Positions 48,081-57,836 of a DNA stretch of 64,000 nucleotides are shown piece by piece (within the stretch, counting starts at the first letter, position 1; each line of letters begins with the position of its first letter). Origin of the DNA: Paenibacillus silvisoli (lineage in GTDB: Bacteria > Bacillota > Bacilli > Paenibacillales > Paenibacillaceae). Location: positions 342,501 to 406,500 of the forward strand of contig NZ_CP133017.1 of the NCBI RefSeq assembly GCF_030866765.1, read 5' to 3'. A program made the translations under genes and the position numbers. Under the pieces are notes generated by a model, which saw nothing but the letters and a program-made list of their open reading frames with translations, searched no databases and was not told the DNA's origin.

Positions 48081-49637
48081 ATGGAAACGAATACTTACAA
48101 CCAAAAGGCTGGAATATTAGCCCAGTCATTGCGGGGCATACCGGAATTGAAATATGTTAATGCGGATAACGTCGTTCGGTATCGAGCGATAATGAGATTT
48201 TGTTATCAGGAATATAAAAGGCTGCGTTATTGGCTAAAGCCGGACGACGTGCATGAGGCGCTCGTCGATTGGCAGGTGTGGCCGGGCTATACGCTTGAGA
48301 TGTGCCAGCACGACCTGGATCAGCTTGTAGAGTGGAACAATCTGACGGCGCGGCACGACGGCGGGCGTTCTTCTACGTTAGAAGAGTATTTGAAGAAAAA
48401 AATGCAATATTTTATGCGGCCTTATTCGATTGAGATAGAGCGGCTTCTAGAGACGCTGGAGAAGGTGACAGGTTTCGGAGGATCTCTTGAAGCTTCCCTT
48501 TTTGATCGGATTGCGGACAGCCTATTTGCGATTAGGAGAGACGTTTACGTTATGCAGCCTGAGACTGCGCTGGAGCTGTGGAATACGTTATATCGTTCCT
48601 TTGTCAGCTTACATGAGAACGCAGCAGACTATATCGCCAGCCTGCAGACTGCTAGAGCGGAAGAGATGATGGTAACGGAAGCTTTTCTTGTATTTAAAGA
48701 GAAGCTAACCGAATATTTGCAGCAGTTTGTTCAGGCCTTGCAGCGCAGTTCCTACAGAATCGAAGGGAATTTGTTACGCATTAATGAGATGATCATGGAG
48801 CAGTTTCTGGAGCGGGTTGTTGAAGGGGAGTTAAGCAAACCTCGTCTGGAAGAGGGACCGAGTGAAGAGGAATTAATGGAGGAGCTTCAGCAAGGGTTTG
48901 CCAACATTCAACGTTGGTTTATTGGGGAGGGTAATGCGTATAGTGAGTTGACGTTGCTGGAGAGGGCGACGAAGGATGCAATTGCACGGATTGTACGCAG
49001 TGCGATACGCATACAGGAGCGTAAGCGCTCCGGTTTGAGTCGTAAAAAAGAGCTGGAACATCTTGCGCGCTGGTTTTCGGAATCTGGCTCGACAGAGGAT
49101 GCCCATCGTTTAGCCGCGCATGCATTCGGTTTGTTTCCGACTCGTCACCTGCAAGGGGAGGATTTGCGGGAATCGGATCGGGCAGATATGTCCTCCTGGG
49201 AGGAGAAACCAATGATTCGTTTGCTCAGATCACGCAGCCGTAAGCGCGGTGAACGTCAGCATTCTGAGCCCGTTGTCAATAATGAGAAACGCAAGCAGCA
49301 AGAGCGGGAAGCGTTCAAGCTGCGACAGGCCGAGGAATGGCGAATGATTGAAAGGTTGCTGCGTAGAGGCCAGGTGCAGATGTCGGAGCTTGGCGTGCTG
49401 TCGAGCCAGGAGAGGATCCGGCTGCTGCAGTGGATTAGCCGTTGCATGACAGCAGGAACATCAAGGTCGTTCGTAACGCCTGAAGGCGTGCGAATAAGGT
49501 TGTCGAGACCAAGAGTTGCTGGTGATCGAACAATGCTGTATGCAGAAGATGGAGAATTGGAGTTAGAAAATTACGAGCTTCATTTTACGCTGACAGAAGC
49601 GTATGTTGAAGCAGCTGCCTCCGGAGAACTGAACTGA
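48081..49637 (+). CDS. jetA: Wadjet type II protein JetA (DUF2397, TIGR02677)
   Basis: Kleisin-like subunit of the Wadjet SMC complex, which recognises and cleaves circular plasmids. The 518-residue product begins GIPELKYVNADNVVRYRAIM and follows the DUF2397 pattern: RLRYWLKPDDVHEAL, a winged-helix-like LDQLVEWNNLTARHDGGR and the long helical middle and charged linker. It ends with DRTMLYAEDGELELENYELH. GGGGGAGAG precedes ATG 48081. It is first in jetA-jetB-jetC-jetD, a complete set in the standard order. Confidence 0.9.
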   Translation: METNTYNQKAGILAQSLRGIPELKYVNADNVVRYRAIMRFCYQEYKRLRYWLKPDDVHEALVDWQVWPGYTLEMCQHDLDQLVEWNNLTARHDGGRSSTLEEYLKKKMQYFMRPYSIEIERLLETLEKVTGFGGSLEASLFDRIADSLFAIRRDVYVMQPETALELWNTLYRSFVSLHENAADYIASLQTARAEEMMVTEAFLVFKEKLTEYLQQFVQALQRSSYRIEGNLLRINEMIMEQFLERVVEGELSKPRLEEGPSEEELMEELQQGFANIQRWFIGEGNAYSELTLLERATKDAIARIVRSAIRIQERKRSGLSRKKELEHLARWFSESGSTEDAHRLAAHAFGLFPTRHLQGEDLRESDRADMSSWEEKPMIRLLRSRSRKRGERQHSEPVVNNEKRKQQEREAFKLRQAEEWRMIERLLRRGQVQMSELGVLSSQERIRLLQWISRCMTAGTSRSFVTPEGVRIRLSRPRVAGDRTMLYAEDGELELENYELHFTLTEAYVEAAASGELN

Positions 49638-49672
49638 TCCTTAAGAAGTAAAAACTTTCAGGAGGAAGGATT

Positions 49673-50884
49673 ATGGCAACAGGAGCATTGCGAAGAGCAA
49701 GCAAACGGAGAAGAAACCAAGAGCAGACGGCAGATCGAAAAAGAGTTAGCATGCACGCTTTGTTGAATCGTCCTTGGATTACAAAGGAAGAAGATCCTGA
49801 CATTTATTTTACGATAAAGGATCATTACGAGGAGCTTCGAGGCTGGTTCTTGGACAAAGCGGGATTTGCGCTTATTATGACGAGAACACTGGCCAAGCTG
49901 GACAAGACACCGGTTAAAGCGTTTCCATGGATGGGATTCGCTGAATTCAGGGAGAAGCAGGACTATATCTTCTTTACCTATGGCTTGTGGTACCTGGAGG
50001 GAAAGACGGAGTTCGATCAGTTTCTGCTGTCCGATATCGTGGAGGAAGTGCGAGAACAGATGGTGAGCGCCGGCCTCGACGCAGATTGGCGTAATTATTA
50101 TCATCGATTGTCAATGACGCGGGTGCTTAAGAAGCTGAGGGCGCTAGGGGTGCTTCACAGTGTGGATGGAGACGAAACAAGCTGGGCTCAGGATGCAGGG
50201 AAGAATGTGCTCTATGAATGCTCGCCTTCATCCCGATATGTGCTGCGGCGGTTTCCTCGCGATTTGACGGAATGCACCAGGCTAGAGGAACTTGAGGATC
50301 CGATGCCTTATGCGGACACGCAGGACGGTCAGTCGATGCGCCGAAGACATCGGGTTTATCGCAGGCTGCTTCTGGAACCGGTCGTAGCGGATCAGGCTTG
50401 GGACGAAGAGGATTTGCAATATGTGCTCTGGCAGCGCAGGGCTATTATAGATCAACTTGAAAAAACATTTGGCTGGATTGGCAGGCGCTATCGGGAAGGG
50501 CTGCTGTTCTTCCATCCCGAGTTGACGAGTGAAAGTGAGTTATTTCCAACTTTGTCGGCAGGTTCGGACTTAGCTATGCTGTTAGCGGGAGAACTTCGCA
50601 AGCAACTATCCGAGACTGGGAGCAAAGGGGTGTATACGGAGGATGACGGTACGATCAGAGTGACAAAAGCCGAGATGGAGACGATGCTGTATCGACTTCA
50701 ACAGAAGCATAAGGAGTATTGGAGTAAAGAGCTGCGAGAAAGCGCGTCGCAGGATCTGGCTGAGCTATGTATGGCCCATCTGGCTGAGTGGGGACTCGGG
50801 CAGTGGGAGGGGGAATCCGTGTTTCTTGTTTCTCCTGTATTAGCAAGATGGAATGCGGAATATGGAAATGCCGAGTTTGATTAA
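49673..50884 (+). CDS. jetB: Wadjet type II protein JetB (DUF2398, TIGR02678)
   Basis: KITE-like subunit that bridges kleisin and SMC heads in the Wadjet complex. The 403-residue product shows the DUF2398 features ALLNRPWITKEEDPDIYFTI, GWFLDKAGFALIMTRTLAKL, MGFAEFREKQDYIFFTYGLW and VLKKLRALGVLHSVDGDE, a winged-helix segment. AGGAGGAAGG precedes ATG 49673. It starts 35 bp after jetA and ends 16 bp before the likely jetC start. Confidence 0.9.
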   Translation: MATGALRRASKRRRNQEQTADRKRVSMHALLNRPWITKEEDPDIYFTIKDHYEELRGWFLDKAGFALIMTRTLAKLDKTPVKAFPWMGFAEFREKQDYIFFTYGLWYLEGKTEFDQFLLSDIVEEVREQMVSAGLDADWRNYYHRLSMTRVLKKLRALGVLHSVDGDETSWAQDAGKNVLYECSPSSRYVLRRFPRDLTECTRLEELEDPMPYADTQDGQSMRRRHRVYRRLLLEPVVADQAWDEEDLQYVLWQRRAIIDQLEKTFGWIGRRYREGLLFFHPELTSESELFPTLSAGSDLAMLLAGELRKQLSETGSKGVYTEDDGTIRVTKAEMETMLYRLQQKHKEYWSKELRESASQDLAELCMAHLAEWGLGQWEGESVFLVSPVLARWNAEYGNAEFD

Positions 50885-50900
50885 TGTTGGGGGAGACAGT

Positions 50901-53900
50901 ATGGCGCTGATGTCGCATATGGAGGAACGGGCTGTGAATTCGGCAGCTGTGGATCGTTGGCAGATGCATCGGGCAGGGATTTTGAATTTCTGGTACTACG
51001 ATGAGGATGAATTTCAACTGGAGGATGGTCGTTTAATATTGCGAGGCTCGAACGGGTCGGGCAAGTCGGTAACGATGCAAAGCTTTCTCCCGCTTGTATT
51101 AGATGGCGATAAGCGAGCGCATCGGCTTGATCCATTCGGATCACGTGATCGCAGGATCGAGTATTATTTACTTGGTGAGGATGACGGTGGCAAGGGGAAG
51201 ACCGATTCGACCGGGTATTTATGGTTGGAATTTAAGCATACGAGGACGGGTGTGTATAAAACGATTGGCATCGGCCTTAGAGCGCGCAGAAATGTGTCGC
51301 AGGTGCAGTTCTGGGGGTTCGTCATAGAGGATGGCCGAAGAATCGGACGGCAGCTGTGGCTGTATGATCGAAATCGGTGGATCGAAGATGAAGCGCGCGT
51401 ACCTTACGATCGTAAAGAGTTAGAGGCAGTGATCGGAAGCGGTGGAGTCGTCGTTCACGATCAGAAGTCTTATCAAGAGCTTGTAAACAAGCAAATATTC
51501 GGATTTGCAGATACAGACGCTTTTCAAGATTTGCTGCAATTGATGATTCAACTGCGCAGTCCGAAGCTGTCGAAAGATTTTAAGCCATCCGCGATTTATG
51601 ACATTCTTCATCAAGCGCTGCCACCGCTTGTAGAGGATGAGCTTCGACCGTTGTCGGAAGTGCTCGAGGATATGGATCAGATGACGGATCGGTTGGATGA
51701 AATCAGAAGGCAACGCGATGAAATGGCTAAATTGCAGGAGCGGTACGAGCTGTATAACAAGCATATGCTCTACATGAAATCGGAGGACATGCTGGCGGCC
51801 AATTCCGAGTACGATTCGGCAGCTGCCAAAGTTGGCCGTACCGAGGCGGAGTTGGCACAAGCTAAGCAAGATAAGGCGGCAGTGGAAGAAGAACGGATGG
51901 CAACTGCTCGTAAACTTCAGGAGATGACCGTTGAACGAGAGGTTTTGGAGCAGCATGAAGCGATTGGCAAGCAGAAGGAATATGAGGCTGTTCATGCTGC
52001 GCTGAAGGATACGGAGCAGCAGCTGCAGCGTTCGAACGATAAGCTCCGCAAGGATCGGATGAACCGGGAGCGGTTGAATAATGAGCTGGAAGAGGCTCAG
52101 CACGCGCAATCCAAATCGCAGCGTGAGCAATCGGAGCTGCTGGAGGAGCTAGAGGGCGCAGCCGGTGACATGGAGTTTGTTGAGCATTCGATCTATCATC
52201 GTTACTGGAATTCTGGCGTACCGCAGGACGATGCCTGGAAAGATTCGTGGAGAAACGATATTCGCCTCCATCGCGAACGGGTAGAGCGTGCTCTAGCGAA
52301 AGCGGCACAGGAGAGGGATGCCTCGGCAATGGCTAAGGAGCGGGAGATTGAGCTTGGCGAGTCGAGTTTGGCAAGGGATGAAGCGGAGCGTGACCGAAGT
52401 GATAAGGATAAGCGGCTGGAGGATCAGAAGGAGGAGCTAAAGAATGCAATTCGGGTCTGGCAAGGCGGACTGACTCAGCTTTCATTTGATTCTGAAGATA
52501 TGAGCAAAGTATTCACATTGATCCGTCAGTTCGGGGAGGAGCAACCCTCGTTCGAGCCGCTGCGAGAAACGATGCTGAACCGTTATACGACGAACCGAGA
52601 GTCGCTTGTGGATCAAAGGCTCGTTATGGAGCAGAAGAAGAAGGAACTGCTTGATCGCCGCAAGCAGTTCGTGCATGAGAGGTTCGACTGGGAGCAGAGC
52701 AGAGAACCGGAGCCTGTACGCAGCGAAGCAAAAATGCGCTACCGTGAGAGACAAGGTCAACTGGGCGCTCCGCTGTATGAGGCATGCGATTTTCGTCCCC
52801 ATGTTTCAGACAGTTTGCGGACAAAAGTAGAAGAGGCGCTTGATCAGGCAGGGATACTAGATGCCTGGATTACAACCGATGGTAGAATAGGCTCTTGCGA
52901 AGACGGGGAGGCAGAAGCGTGGATTATTCCCAATCCGATTGAATTCGGATACACGCTCACCGATTTATTGGTTCCGGATGTATCAGAGTCGAGCGGACTA
53001 ACGAATGAAATCGTTGATCGTGTGCTTAGAAGTTTTCTATGGGATGAAGATGGAAGCCTGCTCAGTGAAGGTGAGCTAAACAGTGTTATTGCAGGAAGCG
53101 GCTCATATCGCCTTGGAGCGCTGGCGGGACATGCGGTGGTTAAACAGCGTGCCGAGTTCATCGGCAAAGAAACGCGTAAACGGACTCGCATGCTGGAGAT
53201 TGCAAGACTCACGACAATTATCGCGCAAATCGATGCTCAGCTTGAAGAGAGCGGACGTTTGCTGCAAGATCACCTGGAAAGGGAACGGCTGTTAATGGCA
53301 GAGCGAGACGCTTTTCCAAACGGGCAGGAATTGCTTAACGGCCTGAGAGAGCTGAGGGAGTCGGGTTACCGGCTGCGAGCCGCACAGGAGCAGGAGGCGA
53401 AGGCACTTGAGCGATTTAAGGCTAAATCCGAGGAGTGGCGATTACTGCAGCGCGAGCTGCACGATCTGACGGCAGGCTGGACGAGACTCAAGCGTGAGAA
53501 AGAGCTGTCTGAAGCGATGCGCATCATTAGGGATTACGAGGGCGCTTTGTCGGATATCGTCTCCGCTTGGCGCCAGTTCAAAGATGCTCAGGCTGCGGTA
53601 TCGCGGCTGAAGGAACAATTGCAAACGGTTCGACTGGAAATGGAAGACGAAGAAGACTTTGCTGATATGCTGGATGTGCGGCGCCGGGGTCAGCGAGCAC
53701 AGGCAGAAGCATTGAGACGTGTCATTGAAGAACTTGGCCTCGCTGATGTGGCGATAAGACTGGATGAGATCAAAGAGGAAACCATGCAATGCATGGAACA
53801 CGATAAAAAGCAAGCACGTGAACTTGATGAACTAAAAGATCAGGTATCGCGTTCAGATGCTATGCTAATGCTGCTGAAAGAGAAAGCGGCTGAAGTACAG

Positions 53901-55073
53901 AGCCAGTTCCTGAAGGCTGTTGAAGGGCTTCAGTTAGAAGTCAACAGAGCACTTGTGAAGGAATGGAAAGAGAAACGGGTATCGGATTCGTCTATAGAGC
54001 ATATGGAGTCGGAGTTCGATTCGACCCAATCGCTGGCGAAACAGATCAAAGTCCAGTATGAACCGCTGTTCGCTCGAAGAAATGACGAGAATATTTCGAA
54101 CGCATTGCTCATGCAGTTCAATGCAGCACGAATGATGTTGACGGAATTTGTGCTGCAGACCGTTCTGGATGAACGGACGGGGCGAATTCTCGTCGTATCG
54201 ATGCGCAATCCTAATCAGCCGTTGCCGCCGCAAGCTATACTGGATGAGCTTGGGGAGCAAGAGAAAGAACAGAGCGCACTATTGAGCGAGCGCGACCGTG
54301 AGCTTTATGAGGACATAATTTTGCGCAGCGTAGGAAAGGCGATTCGTCAACGAATTCATCGTGCAGAGCAATGGATTCGTGAGATGAATAAGCTGATGGA
54401 AGAACGGGATACCTCAAGCGGACTTCGCTTAAAGTTGGAATGGGAGCCTAAGGCAGCGTCTGGTGAGCAGCAGTTAGATGTGTATGAGCTGGTCGAGCTA
54501 CTGAAACGCGACTCGCAACGATTGCGTGAGGATGAAATCGAGGCGATGATTCAACACTTCCGTTCCCAGGTGCAAGGGGCAAAGCAAATGGCAATGGATG
54601 AGAAGGAGTCGCTGCGCTTACATTTGTACAGTGTGCTGGACTACCGAAACTGGTTCCAATTCGAGTTGAAGTATAAGAAAGGGGAACAAGTCGGATATCG
54701 ACCGCTGACCGATGCGCGATTCAACGTCATGAGCGGCGGGGAGAAGGCAATGGCAATGTACATCCCGCTGTTTGCCGCAACCTCCTCTCGCTATTCGGAT
54801 GCTAGGCAGGATGCGCCGCGATTGATTTCGCTTGACGAGGCTTTCGCAGGAGTAGATGAGGAAAATATGCGGGACATGTTCAAGCTGCTGACGGACATGG
54901 GATTCGATTATATGATGACCTCCCAAGTGCTATGGGGATGCTACGATACGGTTCCGATACTGGCGATATATGAAATATATCGGCCTAAGGATGCAGACTT
55001 CGTCACCTTGTTCCGTTATCGCTGGAACGGCAAAAGGAAGGAGTATGTTGAAGGGACTCATGTGCCTGTATGA
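50901..55073 (+). CDS. jetC: Wadjet type II SMC-like ATPase JetC (TIGR02680)
   Basis: Large SMC/MukB-type ATPase that extrudes DNA loops and delivers circular DNA to JetD. The 1390-residue product has Walker A GSNGSGKS (about 49-56) after MHRAGILNFWYYDEDEFQLE, long coiled-coil arms (about 260-480 and 850-1100) around a central hinge-like region, the ABC signature FNVMSGGEKAMAMY (about 1278) and Walker B LISLDEAFAGVDEENM (Asp1312, Glu1313). ATG 50901 has GGGGGAG 6 nt upstream; the in-frame start at 50853 would overlap jetB. It overlaps jetD by ATGA. Confidence 0.93.
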   Translation: MALMSHMEERAVNSAAVDRWQMHRAGILNFWYYDEDEFQLEDGRLILRGSNGSGKSVTMQSFLPLVLDGDKRAHRLDPFGSRDRRIEYYLLGEDDGGKGKTDSTGYLWLEFKHTRTGVYKTIGIGLRARRNVSQVQFWGFVIEDGRRIGRQLWLYDRNRWIEDEARVPYDRKELEAVIGSGGVVVHDQKSYQELVNKQIFGFADTDAFQDLLQLMIQLRSPKLSKDFKPSAIYDILHQALPPLVEDELRPLSEVLEDMDQMTDRLDEIRRQRDEMAKLQERYELYNKHMLYMKSEDMLAANSEYDSAAAKVGRTEAELAQAKQDKAAVEEERMATARKLQEMTVEREVLEQHEAIGKQKEYEAVHAALKDTEQQLQRSNDKLRKDRMNRERLNNELEEAQHAQSKSQREQSELLEELEGAAGDMEFVEHSIYHRYWNSGVPQDDAWKDSWRNDIRLHRERVERALAKAAQERDASAMAKEREIELGESSLARDEAERDRSDKDKRLEDQKEELKNAIRVWQGGLTQLSFDSEDMSKVFTLIRQFGEEQPSFEPLRETMLNRYTTNRESLVDQRLVMEQKKKELLDRRKQFVHERFDWEQSREPEPVRSEAKMRYRERQGQLGAPLYEACDFRPHVSDSLRTKVEEALDQAGILDAWITTDGRIGSCEDGEAEAWIIPNPIEFGYTLTDLLVPDVSESSGLTNEIVDRVLRSFLWDEDGSLLSEGELNSVIAGSGSYRLGALAGHAVVKQRAEFIGKETRKRTRMLEIARLTTIIAQIDAQLEESGRLLQDHLERERLLMAERDAFPNGQELLNGLRELRESGYRLRAAQEQEAKALERFKAKSEEWRLLQRELHDLTAGWTRLKREKELSEAMRIIRDYEGALSDIVSAWRQFKDAQAAVSRLKEQLQTVRLEMEDEEDFADMLDVRRRGQRAQAEALRRVIEELGLADVAIRLDEIKEETMQCMEHDKKQARELDELKDQVSRSDAMLMLLKEKAAEVQSQFLKAVEGLQLEVNRALVKEWKEKRVSDSSIEHMESEFDSTQSLAKQIKVQYEPLFARRNDENISNALLMQFNAARMMLTEFVLQTVLDERTGRILVVSMRNPNQPLPPQAILDELGEQEKEQSALLSERDRELYEDIILRSVGKAIRQRIHRAEQWIREMNKLMEERDTSSGLRLKLEWEPKAASGEQQLDVYELVELLKRDSQRLREDEIEAMIQHFRSQVQGAKQMAMDEKESLRLHLYSVLDYRNWFQFELKYKKGEQVGYRPLTDARFNVMSGGEKAMAMYIPLFAATSSRYSDARQDAPRLISLDEAFAGVDEENMRDMFKLLTDMGFDYMMTSQVLWGCYDTVPILAIYEIYRPKDADFVTLFRYRWNGKRKEYVEGTHVPV

Positions 55074-56467
55074 GAGATAAACGAGATATAGATGATCGAA
55101 CGATAAGATACTTTTCACAGTTTGGGTTCGACCGACTGCTGTTATCCATATGGAGACGTTACGTTGGTCTTGAGAAAGTGGGCGGTCATGGCATTGTACG
55201 CAATGCGACGTCTGAAGAGTGTGAAGCGATTAACACATTTATGGGTTGGGACAAGAAACCGGGAAGTACGATAAAGGTACCGCTGCCTGCGTTTGAAAAG
55301 GAGCTACGCGAATCCGTGTTTCCGTGCAGCTCGATCCCGGAGTTGTATGAGCTGCTCGAGGGAAAGCCGTTATTGACCAAGTCGGATAAGGAATTGCTGG
55401 CAGCAGAAGGCTGGCAGCAGCTCTTCTCCAATGTGGAACGGCTGTTAGCGGGATGCAGACTCGAGTCCACTCTACAGTTCTGGTTGAATGAACTGCAGCA
55501 AGGGGCGAAGGCTGCTGGGTATCGGATGCTGCGGGATTTGTGGAGGCAATCTCCTGTAGGAGCTGAAACTGAATTGTTAATTGCGGTTCGTGCATGGATG
55601 AATCGGTCAGTGATCGCACAGCAAATCGGACAATCCGCGTTGCGGCTACCTGTGCTTGCTGCATGGGTATCCGGTGATTCACATGCGCTGGATCGGACAA
55701 CGCCGGCGGGACGTTTACTGTTCCGAGGGCTGCGATTTGAGCAGGAGAGAAGAATGAGAGACGGCCATCTAGTGAAAGGATACAATCTGAACGATGATGA
55801 CGGTGCAATAGATAGTTTGAGAGTAAGGGAGATTTATCGGATCGCAGGAATTTTGGACGACGATCTGTCATCATTGGTTCATATTTATGATCCAGAGCAC
55901 GAGTCAGGAGCTCATCCTTATGTAATGACGTTGAGGCAGGTAGAGACAGCGGTGGAAACCCCTCGTGCCTCTGATATTTTTATCGTTGAAAATCCTCCGG
56001 TTTTCTCGACACTAATTGATTGTACGAGGTTGACGTTATACGGAGCACAGGATGAGAATGATTGTCTGAGACGCTTGCATACTCCCTTGCTTATATGTAC
56101 TAGCGGCCCGGCTAGTGCTGCCGCGATTAAGCTGTTTGATCGATTCACACAGGATGAAGCATGGGACGGAAAGCTGTATTATTCCGGTGATTACGATGTT
56201 AAGGGACTAGCAATCGGAAACGTATTGGCGAACCGCTATCCAAATCATTTCGTGCCGTGGCGCTTTGATACTGAAAACTATATTCAAATGGCAACAACCG
56301 TCCGAACAGTATCATTTTCAAGCGAAGAGTGTGATAGGTTGCAAGAGTCTAGTGTAGTATGGGACTTGGAGCTGAACATTGTCTTAAGAGAATCCGGTGA
56401 AAAGTTGTTTCAGGAGCATCTTATACCGTTGTTGATACAAGACTGGAATCATGCCCAAATGTTCTAA
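55070..56467 (+). CDS. jetD: Wadjet type II nuclease JetD (DUF2399, TIGR02679)
   Basis: Toprim-type subunit, related to the topoisomerase VI A subunit, that cleaves DNA when the JetABC motor meets the topology of a small circle. The 465-residue product has an N-terminal helical/DUF3323-like half and a C-terminal DUF2399 half with Toprim acids: Glu307 in FIVENPPVF and Asp374/Asp376 in SGDYDVKGLAIG, followed by PWRFDTENY. Catalytic residues therefore look intact. The 4-bp overlap with jetC indicates coupled translation. It completes the operon. Confidence 0.92.
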   Translation: MRDKRDIDDRTIRYFSQFGFDRLLLSIWRRYVGLEKVGGHGIVRNATSEECEAINTFMGWDKKPGSTIKVPLPAFEKELRESVFPCSSIPELYELLEGKPLLTKSDKELLAAEGWQQLFSNVERLLAGCRLESTLQFWLNELQQGAKAAGYRMLRDLWRQSPVGAETELLIAVRAWMNRSVIAQQIGQSALRLPVLAAWVSGDSHALDRTTPAGRLLFRGLRFEQERRMRDGHLVKGYNLNDDDGAIDSLRVREIYRIAGILDDDLSSLVHIYDPEHESGAHPYVMTLRQVETAVETPRASDIFIVENPPVFSTLIDCTRLTLYGAQDENDCLRRLHTPLLICTSGPASAAAIKLFDRFTQDEAWDGKLYYSGDYDVKGLAIGNVLANRYPNHFVPWRFDTENYIQMATTVRTVSFSSEECDRLQESSVVWDLELNIVLRESGEKLFQEHLIPLLIQDWNHAQMF

Positions 56468-56483
56468 GTTGTTAAAAAATAAA

Positions 56484-56567
56484 ATAACCCAGCTCTGCTA
56501 ACGAAGCGGAGAAGGGTTATCTACGAATGCAGTCAGCTCCGCTAACGAAGCGGAGAAGACTACATTC
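56484..56567. repeat. Twin hairpins with a shared core and different outer stems
   Basis: Two hairpins (56484-56520 and 56525-56567) share the core AGCTCYGCTAACGAAGCGGA with stem CTCCGCT/AGCGGAG and loop AACGA. Outer stems differ but pair in each: ATAACCC/GGGTTAT in the first, GAATG-AGTC/GACT-CATTC in the second. No T run follows. They lie between jetD and the DUF3800 gene. Confidence 0.85.
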
Positions 56568-56665
56568 AAATGTATTATATGTGTACAGATAGGATATTAT
56601 GTGGTGCAATCGAAGTCAAGTGAAACTTATGTATCATTAATGAGACGCCAGAAAGGTAGATCTTT

Positions 56666-57618
56666 ATGAGTTTCCTTATTTATTTTGATGAGGCAAATAA
56701 AATTGACCAGCCTGGAAAGGACTATACCTATTATGGTTCATACGGTGGTATGGATACCACATTAGCCAGTATTACCAGGTCAATTAGAGATATACATAAA
56801 GCTCTAAGTACTAATAGTGAGCTGCATTTCAGAGAATATAACCATGATCAGTATTTAAAGAAATATTTTAAAGTATTGCACCATGTTATAAACCAAGATA
56901 TAAATATCAATATTCTTATTGTAAGCAATACTGAAGCTCGAGCGATTGCACAACATATGAATTTATCTATGTTGGAGCTGCGAAGTCTTTTTTATATCAA
57001 AATTCCTGAGAGGTTGTTTTATGGCGTAACGAGACACTTGTCGCTGCCTAGCAATATAGATGTGAAAATAAGTGTTGATCGAAACGATGAATATAGGGTA
57101 CTAAGATTGTATTCCAAAATAAAAGAGCAAATGAATGCCCACTCTGTCTATAGAAATAAAAGGTATAAGATCGAGTCTGTACGTTCCCACGCATCCCATG
57201 AGTCATTTCCGCTACAAATTATCGATACGTTTATGGGAATGGTTGTTTTTCTGATGGAGAGGGCTTATATGGAAAATTCGGATGCCTCTATCATAAAGAG
57301 TGATCTTATCTATCGGTTTTATCTGAGGCTGAGAATATTGAACGATTTCAAAAGCAGATAAAGTTATTCAGATGGGAAGGCAGTGAATCCCTATCTGAGA
57401 TATCAGTGAGTAACTTTCTGTCCGGATTTATGGTATACAAAACAAAATTTGATATTGAAGAAATGACACGATTACAATCCATACTACTGAATCATCCCAA
57501 TCGAACTTCTCGGGATTATAGAGAACTTATGGAATACCCGAACACTAGATTGAGAATGCTGCTTGGGTATAAGGATGAAATAGAAGGACGAGGAAGAAAT
57601 TCGTTTTTACGAGTATAA
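56666..57618 (+). pseudogene. DUF3800 protein gene, split by a frameshift
   Basis: The first frame (56666-57361, 231 residues) starts MSFLIYFDEANKIDQPGKDY, the acidic DEx start of DUF3800 proteins (RNase H-like fold), and ends abruptly at NDFKSR. The second frame (57358-57618) continues with QIKLFRWEGSESLSEISVSN and FLSGFMVYKTKF, the usual sort of C terminus. One extra A in the AAAA run at 57350-57353 would join them (FKKQIKLFRWEG). The full protein would have about 318 residues. DUF3800 genes occur in mobile and defence islands; their function is not settled. The break may be real, a sequencing error or slippage-prone. Confidence 0.75.
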
Positions 57619-57619
57619 C

Positions 57620-57704
57620 TCGGCGAATTGTGGTTTTACACAGCCACGCTTCGCCTCCACCAAATGTAAACCCCGACCGCATGAGGTCGGGGTTTTTGCT
57701 TTTC
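57620..57704 (+). repeat. Island repeat R4 and right island boundary (att copy)
   Basis: R core CGGCGAATTGTGGTTTTACA then CAGCCACGCT leads into the perfect 54-bp ssrA-end copy at 57651-57704, terminator included. Together with 39725-39778 it frames the 17.9-kb island. Confidence 0.9.
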
Positions 57705-57836
57705 ACGAAAAGGCAGGTACCCGATGATGCCCAGGAGCATATATTGCCGTGTTCATAATTATTTGTTTACAAAAACGTCAACGAATTTTATAATGAATAA
57801 AACTTAGTGGATAACTAGGAATTAGGTGTGTCTAAT

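Noticed and set aside
46657-57704. CRISPR array or CRISPR-associated genes in the island
   Set aside because: The repeats found are few, widely spaced and of variable flank; there are no regular spacers and no cas genes.
57705-57836. SAM (S-box) riboswitch before the CysP-like gene
   Set aside because: The gap is short and lacks the conserved S-box stems or a terminator in the leader.
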